Positions 8,107 through 16,411 of a stretch of 48,013 bases of DNA are shown here, one piece after another. The position numbers and the translations under genes are program-made. Within the stretch, counting starts at the first letter, position 1. The number at the start of each line of letters is the position of its first letter. The notes beneath the pieces are model-generated. The model saw nothing but the letters and a program-made list of their open reading frames with translations. It was not told the DNA's origin and did no database searches. The stretch comes from a virus. The stretch lies in the IMG/VR virus record IMGVR_UViG_3300032285_001364, positions 1-48,013 of that record; one strand, written 5' to 3'.

Positions 8107-9383
8107 GTAAGTGTTTGGTAATTGACCACGGGCTTTTTACAGCCTTCGCAGAACGACTAGCTGAAGACCATGAGGTTTTCTATTTCGTTCCTTATGCTGA
8201 TCGTTCCTTTCCCAAACATGGCCCCGCTATGGTGGGTACTGGTCTGCGTGGAGTTGAGCGAGTCGAGGATATGTGGAGGCTCGTAGACGATGTGGACTTT
8301 ATCGTATTCCCCGATGTGGGATTCTACCAGCTTGCTGAATGGCTCCGTTCCCACGGCTATAAGGTCTGGGGTGCGGGACTAGGAGAGAAGCTGGAAGTCC
8401 AGCGTTGGAGGGCAAAGGAGACGATGCGAGAGCTTGGTCTGCCCGTGGGCAAGTGTGAGCTTGTTACTGGGATGCCAGCCCTGCGTGAATACCTAGAGAA
8501 CAACGAGGATGTTTATGTGAAGATCTCTGGATTCCGAGGGATCGCAGAAACATTTGAATCAAAGAACTGGAAGCTGGCAGAGCCTCGCATTAACGAGCTT
8601 TGGAATGAGCTTGGTGGAGCCTGCAATGTTTTTCCATTCGTTATTGAGCATAAGGTAGATTCCGTAGTGGAAGCCGGATACGACGGCTATTGCATTAACG
8701 GGGAGTTCCCATCCACTTGCTTGACGGGCGTAGAGGTTAAGGACAAGGGATACCTAGGAGCAGTTCGTGATTATGACAAGCTATCCGACCCTGTGCGAGT
8801 GGTTAATGAGAAGCTGGCTCCGTTCTTGGAGGAGGCTGGTTATGCTCAATTCTTCTCAACGGAAATTAGAGTTACCGACGAGGGAACCCCCTACCTTATC
8901 GACCTTACTACCCGATGCCCCGCCCCTCCCTCTGCCCTGTATTGGGAGATGATTGAGAATGTGGGGGAGATTGTGGAAGCAGGAGCTAACGGCATTCTGG
9001 TTGATCCAGTCTGGAGAGCTAAATACGGAGCCTTGGCTGTTATCCATTCTTCATTCGCTGAAGACAAATGGTGTCCTGTATCCGTTGACCCCAAGGTTCG
9101 CCAATGGATTAAGTGGCGCAACTATGCCGAGATTGAGGGTCAAGGATATATCATTCCTACCGAAGGGGTGCGGATGAGTGAAATTGGCGATTGTATCGGC
9201 ATTGGCGATACCATTGAGGAGGCAATCGAAAGTTGCCGCGAACACGCCGAAGGAGTTAAAGGATTCGGCTTGACTGTACACACCGATGCAGTTATTGACG
9301 CTCTTAACGAAATTCACACCGCTGAAGAAAATAACATTATCTTTAGCGATGACGAAATGCCAGAACAGAAAGATCTGCTGTAA
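8103..9383 (+). CDS. ATP-grasp ligase-like enzyme
   Basis: 426 residues. The N-terminal 100 residues form an alpha/beta pre-ATP-grasp fold. The ATP-grasp core follows: VYVKISGF (near residue 140; nucleotide-binding Lys), EHKVD (near 182) and the magnesium-binding block FSTEIRV...YLIDLTTRCPAPP (about 248-278). These enzymes couple a carboxylate to an amine via acyl-phosphate; PurD and carboxylate-amine ligases are relatives. The substrate is unknown. It lies between portal and scaffold-like genes, an unusual place for a metabolic enzyme, so it may modify a virion protein or a small molecule during assembly. The C-terminal 40 residues are acidic. Confidence 0.82.
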   Translation: MSKCLVIDHGLFTAFAERLAEDHEVFYFVPYADRSFPKHGPAMVGTGLRGVERVEDMWRLVDDVDFIVFPDVGFYQLAEWLRSHGYKVWGAGLGEKLEVQRWRAKETMRELGLPVGKCELVTGMPALREYLENNEDVYVKISGFRGIAETFESKNWKLAEPRINELWNELGGACNVFPFVIEHKVDSVVEAGYDGYCINGEFPSTCLTGVEVKDKGYLGAVRDYDKLSDPVRVVNEKLAPFLEEAGYAQFFSTEIRVTDEGTPYLIDLTTRCPAPPSALYWEMIENVGEIVEAGANGILVDPVWRAKYGALAVIHSSFAEDKWCPVSVDPKVRQWIKWRNYAEIEGQGYIIPTEGVRMSEIGDCIGIGDTIEEAIESCREHAEGVKGFGLTVHTDAVIDALNEIHTAEENNIIFSDDEMPEQKDLL

Positions 9384-9398
9384 AAACAACCACAAACT

Positions 9399-9677
9399 AT
9401 GACATACGAAGAATGGAGGCGGGATACAACCCTCGCGCCTAAACTCAAGGAAGCCCTGTCGCTTCCTATTATCCAACAGGCTTTGGCTGTTGTTAACGAG
9501 ATGACAGCCGCCAAGACCCTTGGAACCACTACTGCGATCACCACACTTGCCGCAAGTGCAGAAGTCCTATTTGGATTTGATGCTGGTCGCGCAAGCGTTA
9601 TTAAGGATCTCAATGACCTTACGATTGCTCACGAAGAGCTTGTCAATATCGAGCCAACCTACACAGGGGAATTTTAA
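9399..9677 (+). CDS. Hypothetical small head-region protein
   Basis: 92 residues, Ala/Thr-rich and helical (VVNEMTAAKTLGTTTAITTLAASAEV), followed by an acidic tail. Position between the ATP-grasp and scaffold-like genes suggests a minor structural or assembly protein. No family recognised. Confidence 0.65.
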   Translation: MTYEEWRRDTTLAPKLKEALSLPIIQQALAVVNEMTAAKTLGTTTAITTLAASAEVLFGFDAGRASVIKDLNDLTIAHEELVNIEPTYTGEF

Positions 9678-9680
9678 TTT

Positions 9681-10907
9681 ATGCCAGACACCAACCCAAC
9701 AACGATTAGTGCCGATCCAGTTATCGCCACAACCCAACACGCTCCAGTTGCAGACAACTTTGAGAGCGTACTGACCAACCAGCTCAAGAAGCCCAACATC
9801 CCGAAGATTGACCTAAAGAGCCTTGAGGCTCTCCCAGACAATCTGGTGGAGGAGGCTCCTGCCGTTGTCCGAACCCCCGCCGGATTCGACGAGGTTAAGG
9901 ATGTGGACATTCAAGACTTCCTCAACAACATGGACGGGAAGAACTCCGGCCCTGTTGAGGAGGAATCTGTTAAGGATGAAGTCAAATCTTCTGCGTCTGA
10001 AAGTAAGACAAGTAATGACTTTGACATCTCTGATCTGGATCTGACCAAAGATCCCGAACCCATCGTCGAGGAAAAGCCGAAAGGCAAGAAGTCCAAGGAG
10101 GATAACATCGCAGAGCTTCGCAAGAAGGCAGAGGCTTACGAGGAATCCCTTAAAGCCAAGGATAGCGAGGTTGCTCAATATCGTGAGAAGCTAGAGAAAC
10201 TAGAAGGAGAGCTGGAGCGTACAGCCTTTGAGCGTTCTCCTAAATTCAAACAAAATTATGAACAACCCTACCAAGATGCTATTAGCAAGGCTACCGAGTT
10301 CGCAAAAGAGATTGGCGAGGATGAGAGCATTGCAGAGAAGGCTTTATCGCTTAAGGGGCGTGAACGGATTAGCTTCATTGACGAGTCTTTCGGGGGCGGT
10401 GCGGCTAGTGCCGCATTTCTCCAACTTGTTAACGATGCCGATGCAAAGAGAGCAAACTTGGAAACAGCTCTCACAGATTATCGAACTACTGCGAATCAGA
10501 TCGCTCAAGCTGAACAGCAACAGCAGATCCAGACCGTGGAGACGATCAATAAGAACTTTGATCGCGTCAAGGGACACCTCGCCCAGAAGAGCGAGTTCTT
10601 CCGACTGACTGGAGATGCCGACCACGATAAGGCTGTTAATGAGCGCATCGAAGCCGCTCGTAATATCATTCATGGCAACGCCAGTCAGAATGAAATGGCG
10701 GTTGCTCCCTTCCTTGCCGTGATTGCTAGGGAGGCTGTAGCCGAGAACGAGAAGCTCAAGGCAGAGCTTTCCAAGTACAAGAACAGGGCGGCACAGGATG
10801 CTAAAGTCCAGCCTAGGATCACCAAGGGAACCGCTACCGATACGGAAGGCGAGTCCCGTGGGAAGCCCAAGTCTGCTCTTGACGCTATCCGCTCCCAGCT
10901 TCGCTAA
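9681..10907 (+). CDS. Putative scaffolding protein
   Basis: 408 residues with the usual layout of scaffolds: a disordered acidic N-terminus (about 1-140), a long coiled coil (IAELRKKAEAYEESLKAK, near 145-185), further charged helices with a Gln-rich stretch (AEQQQQIQ), and a basic, Lys/Arg-rich C-terminus (about 370-408) of the sort that binds the capsid shell. It sits after the portal and before terL. The capsid gene itself lies 27 kb away, so the assignment rests on composition and context, not on a recognised family. Confidence 0.65.
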   Translation: MPDTNPTTISADPVIATTQHAPVADNFESVLTNQLKKPNIPKIDLKSLEALPDNLVEEAPAVVRTPAGFDEVKDVDIQDFLNNMDGKNSGPVEEESVKDEVKSSASESKTSNDFDISDLDLTKDPEPIVEEKPKGKKSKEDNIAELRKKAEAYEESLKAKDSEVAQYREKLEKLEGELERTAFERSPKFKQNYEQPYQDAISKATEFAKEIGEDESIAEKALSLKGRERISFIDESFGGGAASAAFLQLVNDADAKRANLETALTDYRTTANQIAQAEQQQQIQTVETINKNFDRVKGHLAQKSEFFRLTGDADHDKAVNERIEAARNIIHGNASQNEMAVAPFLAVIAREAVAENEKLKAELSKYKNRAAQDAKVQPRITKGTATDTEGESRGKPKSALDAIRSQLR

Positions 10908-10913
10908 TTAATA

Positions 10914-10997
10914 GGGTCGTTATCCTGCTAAAGACGCAGATCGGACTGTAAATCCGATACCATAACGGTTGGCTAGGAGCATTACCTAGACGGCCCA
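10914..10997 (+). tRNA. tRNA-Tyr(GTA)-like RNA with degenerate elbow loops
   Basis: A full class-II cloverleaf can be drawn: acceptor GGGTCGT/ACGGCCC (10914-10920 with 10990-10996, one G-T pair), D stem CTGC/GCAG, anticodon stem TCGGA/TCCGA with loop CTGTAAA (anticodon GTA at 10948-10950), variable stem ACC/GGT, T stem CTAGG/CCTAG with a seven-base loop, discriminator A, no encoded CCA. However, the D loop TAAAGAC lacks the GG pair and the T loop AGCATTA lacks TTC, so the normal elbow contacts are missing on both sides. It may be a diverged tRNA or a tRNA-like regulatory structure. The terL start codon begins six bases after it. Confidence 0.6.
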
Positions 10998-11003
10998 ATT
11001 TCA

Positions 11004-12692
11004 ATGAAGCTCCAGACTTACGGACTAGACTTCAGCAAGCATCCATCAATAACTCAATTAGAGATTGAGTTGTTAATGGTGGCTGATGCCGACCCTTCTC
11101 GCATTAGCGGGATAAGCAGAGGGCAACATATCAAGCATTGTATCGCAATGCTGTGGCCCGATGTGATTAAGTCATGGAATGATTGGAATGAATTGGCTCT
11201 CTGGGCATGGACGAGCTACAGGGAGATCGGCGTTACTGGGTGTGCGGCGGCTGGTAAGACCTTCACCTTCACCCTCCTGTCCCTAGTCGAGTATCTTGCT
11301 AGACCAATGGGAACCCGTGTTGCCTTAACCTCCACAACCGTTCCCTCCCTCCGAGGTCGCATCTGGTCTGAAATGATGCGGTTCGTTCGTCCAGCGGTTC
11401 CGCTATTTGGATTGAATGTGGTGGATTCCCAAACCAAGATCCAGTTCAACAAGGGAGACGATAGAAGCTCTATCATAGCCCTTGCCGTCGATTCTGGGGC
11501 TGTAGAACAAGCCGTAGGTAAGTTGCAGGGCGTTCACCTTCCCCGAATGGTAATCATGGTTGACGAGGCGGCACAGACCAATCCTGCCGTATTCTCCGCG
11601 AGGGCGAACTTGGAAGTTGGTACGGACTTTTATCATTTCATTGCAATCGCTAACGCATCATCCATGTTCGATCCGCATGGGCTGTTCTGCGAACCCAGAA
11701 TGGGGTGGGGAAGCATTGGAGATGATGACGAGCATTGGGAAACCAAGTCTGGCGTTTGCGTGAGATTTGACGGGCTAAAGTCCCCGAATGTGAAGGCAGG
11801 ACGAATCATCTATCCCTACCTCTTCTCTCAAGATAATGTGGAGATCATCCGCAAGAACTTCGGGGAGGGAAGTCTGGAATGGAATAGCTATTGCCGAGGG
11901 ATGTGGAGCAAGTCTGGAGCAAGGAATACAATCCTTGACAGCGCAATGATTGCCGAAGGAAAGGCTAGGGAGAAAGTCATCTGGGCTGGTGGAGGCATTA
12001 AGACGATAGCCGCTCTTGATCCTGCCTTCACCACGGATGGTGACGATTGTATCCTGCGATTTGCCAAGATAGGAAAGGCTGATGACAACCAAGTGATGCT
12101 AGAGCTTACAGACATCGTAAGACTTAATCTCATGGATGATCCAAATTATCCCCTGTTCTATCAAGTCGCAGACCAGACGATTAACGAGCTAGAGAAGCGA
12201 GGAGTGAGACCAGAAGACTTCGCATTGGACGCAACGGGTGCTGGTGCTGGTATTGCCGACATTATCAGCCAGAGATGGCAGAATGGATTCCTTCGGGTGA
12301 GCTTTGGTGGAGCCGCCACGGACGCTCCAATCAGCGTGGAAGACCCTCGCCCAGCCAAGCAAGTCTATTCCAACCGAGTCACGCAACTCTGGAGCCAGAT
12401 CAAGGTAGTGGTGATGGCAGGACGCATGAGGGGCATGGACGATCAGACTGCAAGGGAGCTATGCGCTCGTATCTACTCACTCAAGAATGAAAAGACTTTG
12501 TTGGAATCGAAGAAGGATTTGAAAAAGCGCACCAAGGGAAACTCTCCCGATAGGGCTGATGCTCTATCCCTGCTTGTCGAGCTTTTTGTGAACCAAAACG
12601 GATTGGGAAACGCTACTGCAAGTCAAACACAAAATTCTGAAGATTGGGAAAAATATGTCTTGAACAATGAGCTAGAGGCATCGTATCAGTAA
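11004..12692 (+). CDS. terL: Terminase large subunit
   Basis: 562 residues, a normal TerL length. ATPase motifs: Walker A GCAAAGKTF (residues about 79-87), Walker B VIMVDEA (about 183-189) and a coupling motif IAIANASS (about 213-220). The nuclease domain follows with acidic residues in ALDPAF (about 337), FALDATGAGAG (about 407-417) and DRADALSLLVELF near the C-terminus. TerL cuts concatemeric DNA and pumps it through the portal. A tRNA-like RNA ends six bases before its start and may control its translation. No adjacent small subunit is seen; the helix-turn-helix gene at 20377-20910 is a candidate. Confidence 0.95.
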   Translation: MKLQTYGLDFSKHPSITQLEIELLMVADADPSRISGISRGQHIKHCIAMLWPDVIKSWNDWNELALWAWTSYREIGVTGCAAAGKTFTFTLLSLVEYLARPMGTRVALTSTTVPSLRGRIWSEMMRFVRPAVPLFGLNVVDSQTKIQFNKGDDRSSIIALAVDSGAVEQAVGKLQGVHLPRMVIMVDEAAQTNPAVFSARANLEVGTDFYHFIAIANASSMFDPHGLFCEPRMGWGSIGDDDEHWETKSGVCVRFDGLKSPNVKAGRIIYPYLFSQDNVEIIRKNFGEGSLEWNSYCRGMWSKSGARNTILDSAMIAEGKAREKVIWAGGGIKTIAALDPAFTTDGDDCILRFAKIGKADDNQVMLELTDIVRLNLMDDPNYPLFYQVADQTINELEKRGVRPEDFALDATGAGAGIADIISQRWQNGFLRVSFGGAATDAPISVEDPRPAKQVYSNRVTQLWSQIKVVVMAGRMRGMDDQTARELCARIYSLKNEKTLLESKKDLKKRTKGNSPDRADALSLLVELFVNQNGLGNATASQTQNSEDWEKYVLNNELEASYQ

Positions 12693-12696
12693 GGTC

Positions 12697-13437
12697 ATGG
12701 AAAAAATAAAACTTGAACGAAATCGTGAACACCAAAAATACAAACTCAAAGATGGAACAGAAGTGCCGGGGGGAAGCACGATCTGCAAGATCGGAGACTC
12801 GCCAGAAGCCCTTATCTGCTGGGCTTGGAAACTTGGCAAAGAAGGTAAAGATTATCGCAAAGAAAGGGACAAAGCGGCAGATATTGGAACCATCGCACAC
12901 TTTATGTGTGAGGCATATCTCAACGGGTTCGTATGCGATCTATCCGATTACACGCAAGAAGAAATCGACCGTGCTTTGGTTTGCTACACAAAGTTCCTAG
13001 ATTGGTGGGAGGATCAGAATCTCACCAAGGTTGCAACGGAGATCCAGTTGGTCAACGAGGCTTATCGCTACGGGGGAACGATTGACTTAATCGCAAGGAA
13101 GCATAACGGAGATCATGTGCTGATCGACTTCAAGACCTCCAAAAAGATTAGCGATAGTTACTGGAGGCAATGCGCTGGGTATGCACAACTATGGAATCAT
13201 AATCAGCCAACTGCTGAATATGAGGCAATGGGAGAGCCATGCTCCTGCAAGACGAATCAAATCAAATCTCACGCCATCGTACGTATCGGCAAGGAAGAGG
13301 AGGGAGACTTTGAAGTGGTCTGGAGGGAAGACCTATCGAAAGAATGGTTTGTCTTCCAGAAGCAAGTTGACTTGTACTGGGCATTGCAAGCCGCCAAGCC
13401 GGAGCCAAAGCCTAGGGGGAGAAAGAAGAAGGATTAA
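12697..13437 (+). CDS. PD-(D/E)XK nuclease, RecB/Cas4-like
   Basis: 246 residues. The Cas4/RecB-type exonuclease motifs are visible: IGTIAHF (His, near residue 67), GGTIDLIA (Asp, near 130), VLIDFKTSK (D-x-K, about 142-150), and the following QCAGYAQLW helix (motif with Gln and Tyr). The enzyme probably resects DNA ends for ERF-mediated annealing, the usual phage exonuclease plus annealing-protein pair, although the two genes are 10 kb apart here. Basic Lys/Arg tail. It starts four bases after terL. Confidence 0.88.
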   Translation: MEKIKLERNREHQKYKLKDGTEVPGGSTICKIGDSPEALICWAWKLGKEGKDYRKERDKAADIGTIAHFMCEAYLNGFVCDLSDYTQEEIDRALVCYTKFLDWWEDQNLTKVATEIQLVNEAYRYGGTIDLIARKHNGDHVLIDFKTSKKISDSYWRQCAGYAQLWNHNQPTAEYEAMGEPCSCKTNQIKSHAIVRIGKEEEGDFEVVWREDLSKEWFVFQKQVDLYWALQAAKPEPKPRGRKKKD

Positions 13438-13457
13438 CCCCTAGCCAATATAGAACC

Positions 13458-14711
13458 ATGCCAAACGAAATCCCACAAGCGATAGACGCAGAGAAGGCAT
13501 TCCTATCCTGCGTCATTCAGAACATCAGTATCCTCAACGAGGCGGCTGACCACGCCAGCCCCAAGCTCTTCTTCCATCCAGACCACAAGCGGATTTTTGA
13601 ATCCGCTCTGGAGCTTTGGAAGGAGGGCAAGGACTGCGATCTTGTGACCTTAACCGATCACATGATGACAGCCGGAACTCTAGATATGCTGGCGGGAGGA
13701 GCCGCAATCCTTACGGAAGCCTTCCTGTCCCCTGCCGTCACCTCCAACTGGCAGAGCTATCTGGAGATCCTTCGCCACAAGCATACAGCCCGTCTGGCGA
13801 TTTCTGCCGCCGAAAGGATCATTGATTCAGCCAACAATCCGGCAATGGCTGGAGAGTTGTCCGAGGTCGTGCAGAAGGCTCTGGTGGCTGTTGCCGCTGA
13901 TGCCGAGAGCAAGGGAAGGATTGAATCGCTCAAGGAAGTTGCGCTTAATCGCATCAACACCTACGAGCAGATTTTCAAGAATCGAGGGAAGCTGATCGGC
14001 ATCCCCACAGGATTCAAGCAACTTGATGACATTACGGGAGGATTTCGAGAGGGGCAACTCATCGTGATCGGAGCCGCTACCAAGGGAGGTAAGACATCTA
14101 TGGCAGTCAACATGGCGACTAGGGTTGCTAACGGAGGAATCCCCGTGGGAGTGATCTCCCTTGAGATGAGTAGCGGAGAGCTATTTGACAGGGTGGTATC
14201 CAGCTATGGAGGAGTTGACATCAGCGTTCTTTCCAAGCAACCCACGAAGCAGGAAATGGACAAGATCAGTCAAGCCGCAAGCCAAGCCAGTATTCTTCCT
14301 ATTTTCATCCGAGACGAGGGAGATGTGAATCCTCTCCAACTCCGAGCCGCTATGCGTCGTATGTGTGCTGTCCATCACACCCGCCTGATCGTCGTGGATT
14401 ACATCCAGCTTCTTTCCCCGACTGACCGCAAGGATAGCAGGGAAAGACAGGTTGCCGAAGCAAGTAGGACATTGAAACAGCTTGCGAAGGAGCTTGGCAT
14501 CACGATCATTGCCCTGACCCAGCTCAATGCTGATGGCGCAAGCCGCGAGTCAAGAGCAATCGAACACGACTGCGATTTATTTTTAGTCATCGAGAGGGAG
14601 CAAGAAAAACCTTTCGGATGGTTCTTGAATATAAGGCTTGCACGAGCCTGTGCCAAAGCTAGGATTCCTCTTGAATTTCGTGAGAGCTATATGCGCTTTG
14701 ACGAACCATAA
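13458..14711 (+). CDS. dnaB: DnaB-like replicative helicase
   Basis: 417 residues. N-terminal DnaB domain (about 1-110; IPQAIDAEKAFLSCVIQN), then a linker helix and a RecA-type ATPase: TGFKQLDDITGGFREGQ, Walker A GAATKGGKTS (about 205-214), SLEMSSGEL, Walker B LIVVDYIQLLSP (about 309-320), and QLNADGASRES. It would unwind the replication fork as a hexamer. No primase domain is fused to it and no separate primase or DNA polymerase was recognised in the window, so the phage probably depends on host replication enzymes. Confidence 0.93.
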   Translation: MPNEIPQAIDAEKAFLSCVIQNISILNEAADHASPKLFFHPDHKRIFESALELWKEGKDCDLVTLTDHMMTAGTLDMLAGGAAILTEAFLSPAVTSNWQSYLEILRHKHTARLAISAAERIIDSANNPAMAGELSEVVQKALVAVAADAESKGRIESLKEVALNRINTYEQIFKNRGKLIGIPTGFKQLDDITGGFREGQLIVIGAATKGGKTSMAVNMATRVANGGIPVGVISLEMSSGELFDRVVSSYGGVDISVLSKQPTKQEMDKISQAASQASILPIFIRDEGDVNPLQLRAAMRRMCAVHHTRLIVVDYIQLLSPTDRKDSRERQVAEASRTLKQLAKELGITIIALTQLNADGASRESRAIEHDCDLFLVIEREQEKPFGWFLNIRLARACAKARIPLEFRESYMRFDEP

Positions 14712-14723
14712 CCAAAACAAACA

Positions 14724-14987
14724 ATGCAATACGACAACACCAATAGCGGAGCGGCGTTCCGCAAAGACAACCCCAACCCTAAGGCTCCTCAATACTCCGG
14801 CCCCCTCAATGTCGAGGGCAAGGATTATGAGATTTCCCTTTGGGAAAAGACCAGCAAGGCAGGGAAGCCATTCCTGTCTATCAAGGTAGGACAGCCTCGT
14901 GAGAAGAAGGCTTTCACGCCCAATGCTCACAACAAGTCCAAGGCAAACGGATACGCTCCGCAAGCAGACGAAGAGATCCCATTTTAG
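14724..14987 (+). CDS. Small SSB-like protein
   Basis: 87 residues. The N-terminal part (YSGPLNVEGKDYEISLWEKTSKAGKPFLSIKV) resembles the DUF736-like beta-barrel proteins common in phage replication regions, and the C-terminus ends in EEIPF, like the acidic DDDIPF tip by which bacterial SSB recruits partner proteins. Probably binds single-stranded DNA or its partners, with the helicase just upstream. Leader AAAACAAACA before ATG. Confidence 0.7.
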   Translation: MQYDNTNSGAAFRKDNPNPKAPQYSGPLNVEGKDYEISLWEKTSKAGKPFLSIKVGQPREKKAFTPNAHNKSKANGYAPQADEEIPF

Positions 14988-14989
14988 TT

Positions 14990-15055
14990 TTGATGAAATA
15001 GAGTCGGAGGAGATCTCCGAACAGGGTGTCATGTCCCCTATTTGAACATCATCAA
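14990..15055 (+). ncRNA. Candidate three-way-junction RNA
   Basis: Directly after the SSB-like gene, a compact three-way junction can be drawn. P1 outer TTGATG (14990-14995) pairs CATCAA (15050-15055); P1 inner AAATAG (14996-15001) pairs CTATTT (15038-15043) with a six-base bulge on the 3' side. P2 TCGGAG (15004-15009) pairs CTCCGA (15015-15020). P3 GGG (15024-15026) pairs CCC (15035-15037). Almost every base is in a helix or short joint. It precedes a strong terminator. Function unknown: 3'-end protection, a small RNA or a regulatory element are possible. Confidence 0.45.
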
Positions 15056-15061
15056 CCCCCC

Positions 15062-15105
15062 GAAGCCCTCCTGCGATTGGTTCCGCACGGAGGGCTTCTC
15101 CTTTT
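15062..15105 (+). terminator. Rho-independent terminator
   Basis: Ten-base perfect stem GAAGCCCTCC (15062-15071) with GGAGGGCTTC (15089-15098), followed by TCCTTTT. It ends the portal-terminase-replication transcript. Confidence 0.88.
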
Positions 15106-15227
15106 AGAGCTAGTGTTTATGCGGCTCTAGAGTCGATTGAAAATAATTAAAAATAAATTTTGACATCCATGCAAAATTTGAAAGACTGATCTCAAGGGAA
15201 TCAACCAGCCCTGCTAAAACACAAAAC
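15106..15227. other. Intergenic region after terminator
   Basis: This AT-rich gap contains a weak hairpin (TAGAGC with GCTCTA), and a TTGACA hexamer at 15160-15165 that could be a -35 box for the following run of small genes, although no matching TATAAT is seen at 17 bases. The bases before the next ATG are A/C-rich (AAAACACAAAAC). Confidence 0.35.
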
Positions 15228-15422
15228 ATGAAAATCGAATACAAATGCAACAACGAGGAATGCAACCATGAGTTCAAGGTTGACTTCCTAGACGCAGATG
15301 ATGATACGCCAGCAGAGATCTGGCCCGAAGAATGCCCCAAGTGCAACCACGAGGTTGACTTTGAGGAAATCACCAATGATGCAGAGCCAGACCGTGACGC
15401 ATATGTCGAGTACGAAGACTAA
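15228..15422 (+). CDS. Small zinc-ribbon protein
   Basis: 64 residues. Two Cys pairs, CNNEEC (residues 7-12) and CPKC (about 36-39), separated by an acidic stretch, form a zinc ribbon; the C-terminus is strongly acidic. Such proteins act as small DNA- or protein-binding adaptors; the partner is unknown. First gene after the terminator. Confidence 0.75.
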   Translation: MKIEYKCNNEECNHEFKVDFLDADDDTPAEIWPEECPKCNHEVDFEEITNDAEPDRDAYVEYED

Positions 15423-15441
15423 TTCAACCCAACCAAACACA

Positions 15442-15606
15442 ATGAAAACAACACACCTGTTAGTCCACGCAGTCGAACCCCTGATCCGTTGCCAGCTCAA
15501 ACTCGCCCAGCGAGTCGGACTGGATCAGATCACCATCTCCGTTCCGAGAGCCAAGGAACTCCTCCACATCGCAACCGTAGCCAAAAAAGAAATCGAATCA
15601 AAATGA
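15442..15606 (+). CDS. Hypothetical small protein
   Basis: 54 residues (MKTTHLLVHAVEPLI...). A longer open frame begins at 15298 but would overlap the zinc-ribbon gene; ATG 15442 follows an A/C-rich leader typical of this genome. Helical; no motif recognised. Its stop overlaps the next start (ATGA). Confidence 0.6.
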   Translation: MKTTHLLVHAVEPLIRCQLKLAQRVGLDQITISVPRAKELLHIATVAKKEIESK

Positions 15607-15860
15607 ACTACAAAGCCGCATCATACGGGCTGGCAGTCGCCGCCCTTCTTGGTCAACCCCTCAAGGCAGACGATTACCTAGAGGGATGCAGGGGGAGCGG
15701 GTACGATCCCTATCCCCGTCTTTATTCCGTTCGTCCAGAGCAACGGGAGCAATCAGTCCCAACGGCATACTCAACCATGATGCAACATTACTATGATGCA
15801 GTATGGTCGGAGCCGAAGCCACAGCCGACCCCACAAGTCATCGTCATCCACGAACGCTAA
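15603..15860 (+). CDS. Putative exported small protein
   Basis: 85 residues. The first 22 residues (a Lys, then a hydrophobic Ala/Leu/Val stretch ending near LKADD) look like a cleavable signal peptide, so the product is probably periplasmic. The mature part is Tyr/Pro-rich with no recognised domain. Start chosen for the ATGA overlap with the preceding gene. Confidence 0.6.
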   Translation: MNYKAASYGLAVAALLGQPLKADDYLEGCRGSGYDPYPRLYSVRPEQREQSVPTAYSTMMQHYYDAVWSEPKPQPTPQVIVIHER

Positions 15861-16072
15861 TGAATACCTTTGTCGCAATCTTCGGGGCGTTGGGATTGAC
15901 CTTCGCCTATGTACTTGGCCTCTGGCTGTACAAGCACCATGTCGAGCAAAAGATGTTGGAGTTCCTCGCCCGTAAATGGCGGGACGACAAAGACAACTTC
16001 GACCTCTGGATGTACAATCTGTCGATTAAAGTAACCAAGAAGGACATTCACAACGCTGAAAATGAAATCTGA
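15860..16072 (+). CDS. Single-pass membrane protein
   Basis: 70 residues. One N-terminal membrane segment (about residues 3-24), then a charged helical region. The start is in a TAATG overlap; the longer upstream frame is rejected because it would overlap an established gene. Unknown function, likely inner-membrane. Confidence 0.6.
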   Translation: MNTFVAIFGALGLTFAYVLGLWLYKHHVEQKMLEFLARKWRDDKDNFDLWMYNLSIKVTKKDIHNAENEI

Positions 16073-16211
16073 ACACAAGATTATAGACCTAGAAAGTCAA
16101 ATCATTGCCTTGTTGAGATCCCTTGATGAGATCAAAAAAATGAACTCACTTGGCAAGACAAAGCAAATTGCAGACGAAATCGAAAAAATACTTCACTTCT
16201 ACAATCAATGA
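16062..16211 (+). CDS. Small coiled-coil protein
   Basis: 49 residues (MKSEHKIIDLESQII...), almost wholly helical and charged. It overlaps the preceding gene by 11 bases and the next by four (ATGA), bridging the two. No function recognised. Confidence 0.55.
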   Translation: MKSEHKIIDLESQIIALLRSLDEIKKMNSLGKTKQIADEIEKILHFYNQ

Positions 16212-16411
16212 AACACACGAACAAATCGCAAGCCAACAAGATCTATCGCCACATCATCCAGAGGAAGAAGATCACTGCTCTGGAAGCCCTTAACAAGTAC
16301 GGATGCTTCCGACTCGCCGCTCGTATCCACGAACTCCGCAAGGAGGGTGCTGGCATCAAGCGCAGGCTCGTAGTACGAAACAATAAGCAGTTTGCTGAAT
16401 ACTACATCTAA
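16208..16411 (+). CDS. Helix-turn-helix domain protein
   Basis: 67 residues. The pattern IITxxxALEALNKYGCFRLAARIHELRKEG is characteristic of a small phage helix-turn-helix family (HTH_39-like) in which a short winged domain is the whole protein. Likely a DNA-binding regulator. Coupled to its neighbours by ATGA and TAATG overlaps. Confidence 0.8.
   Translation: MKHTNKSQANKIYRHIIQRKKITALEALNKYGCFRLAARIHELRKEGAGIKRRLVVRNNKQFAEYYI

Noticed and set aside
14990-15055. Hammerhead ribozyme
   Set aside because: The sequence has TTGATGA and GAA near helix ends, but the conserved CUGAUGA core is absent and those bases pair in the three-way junction.
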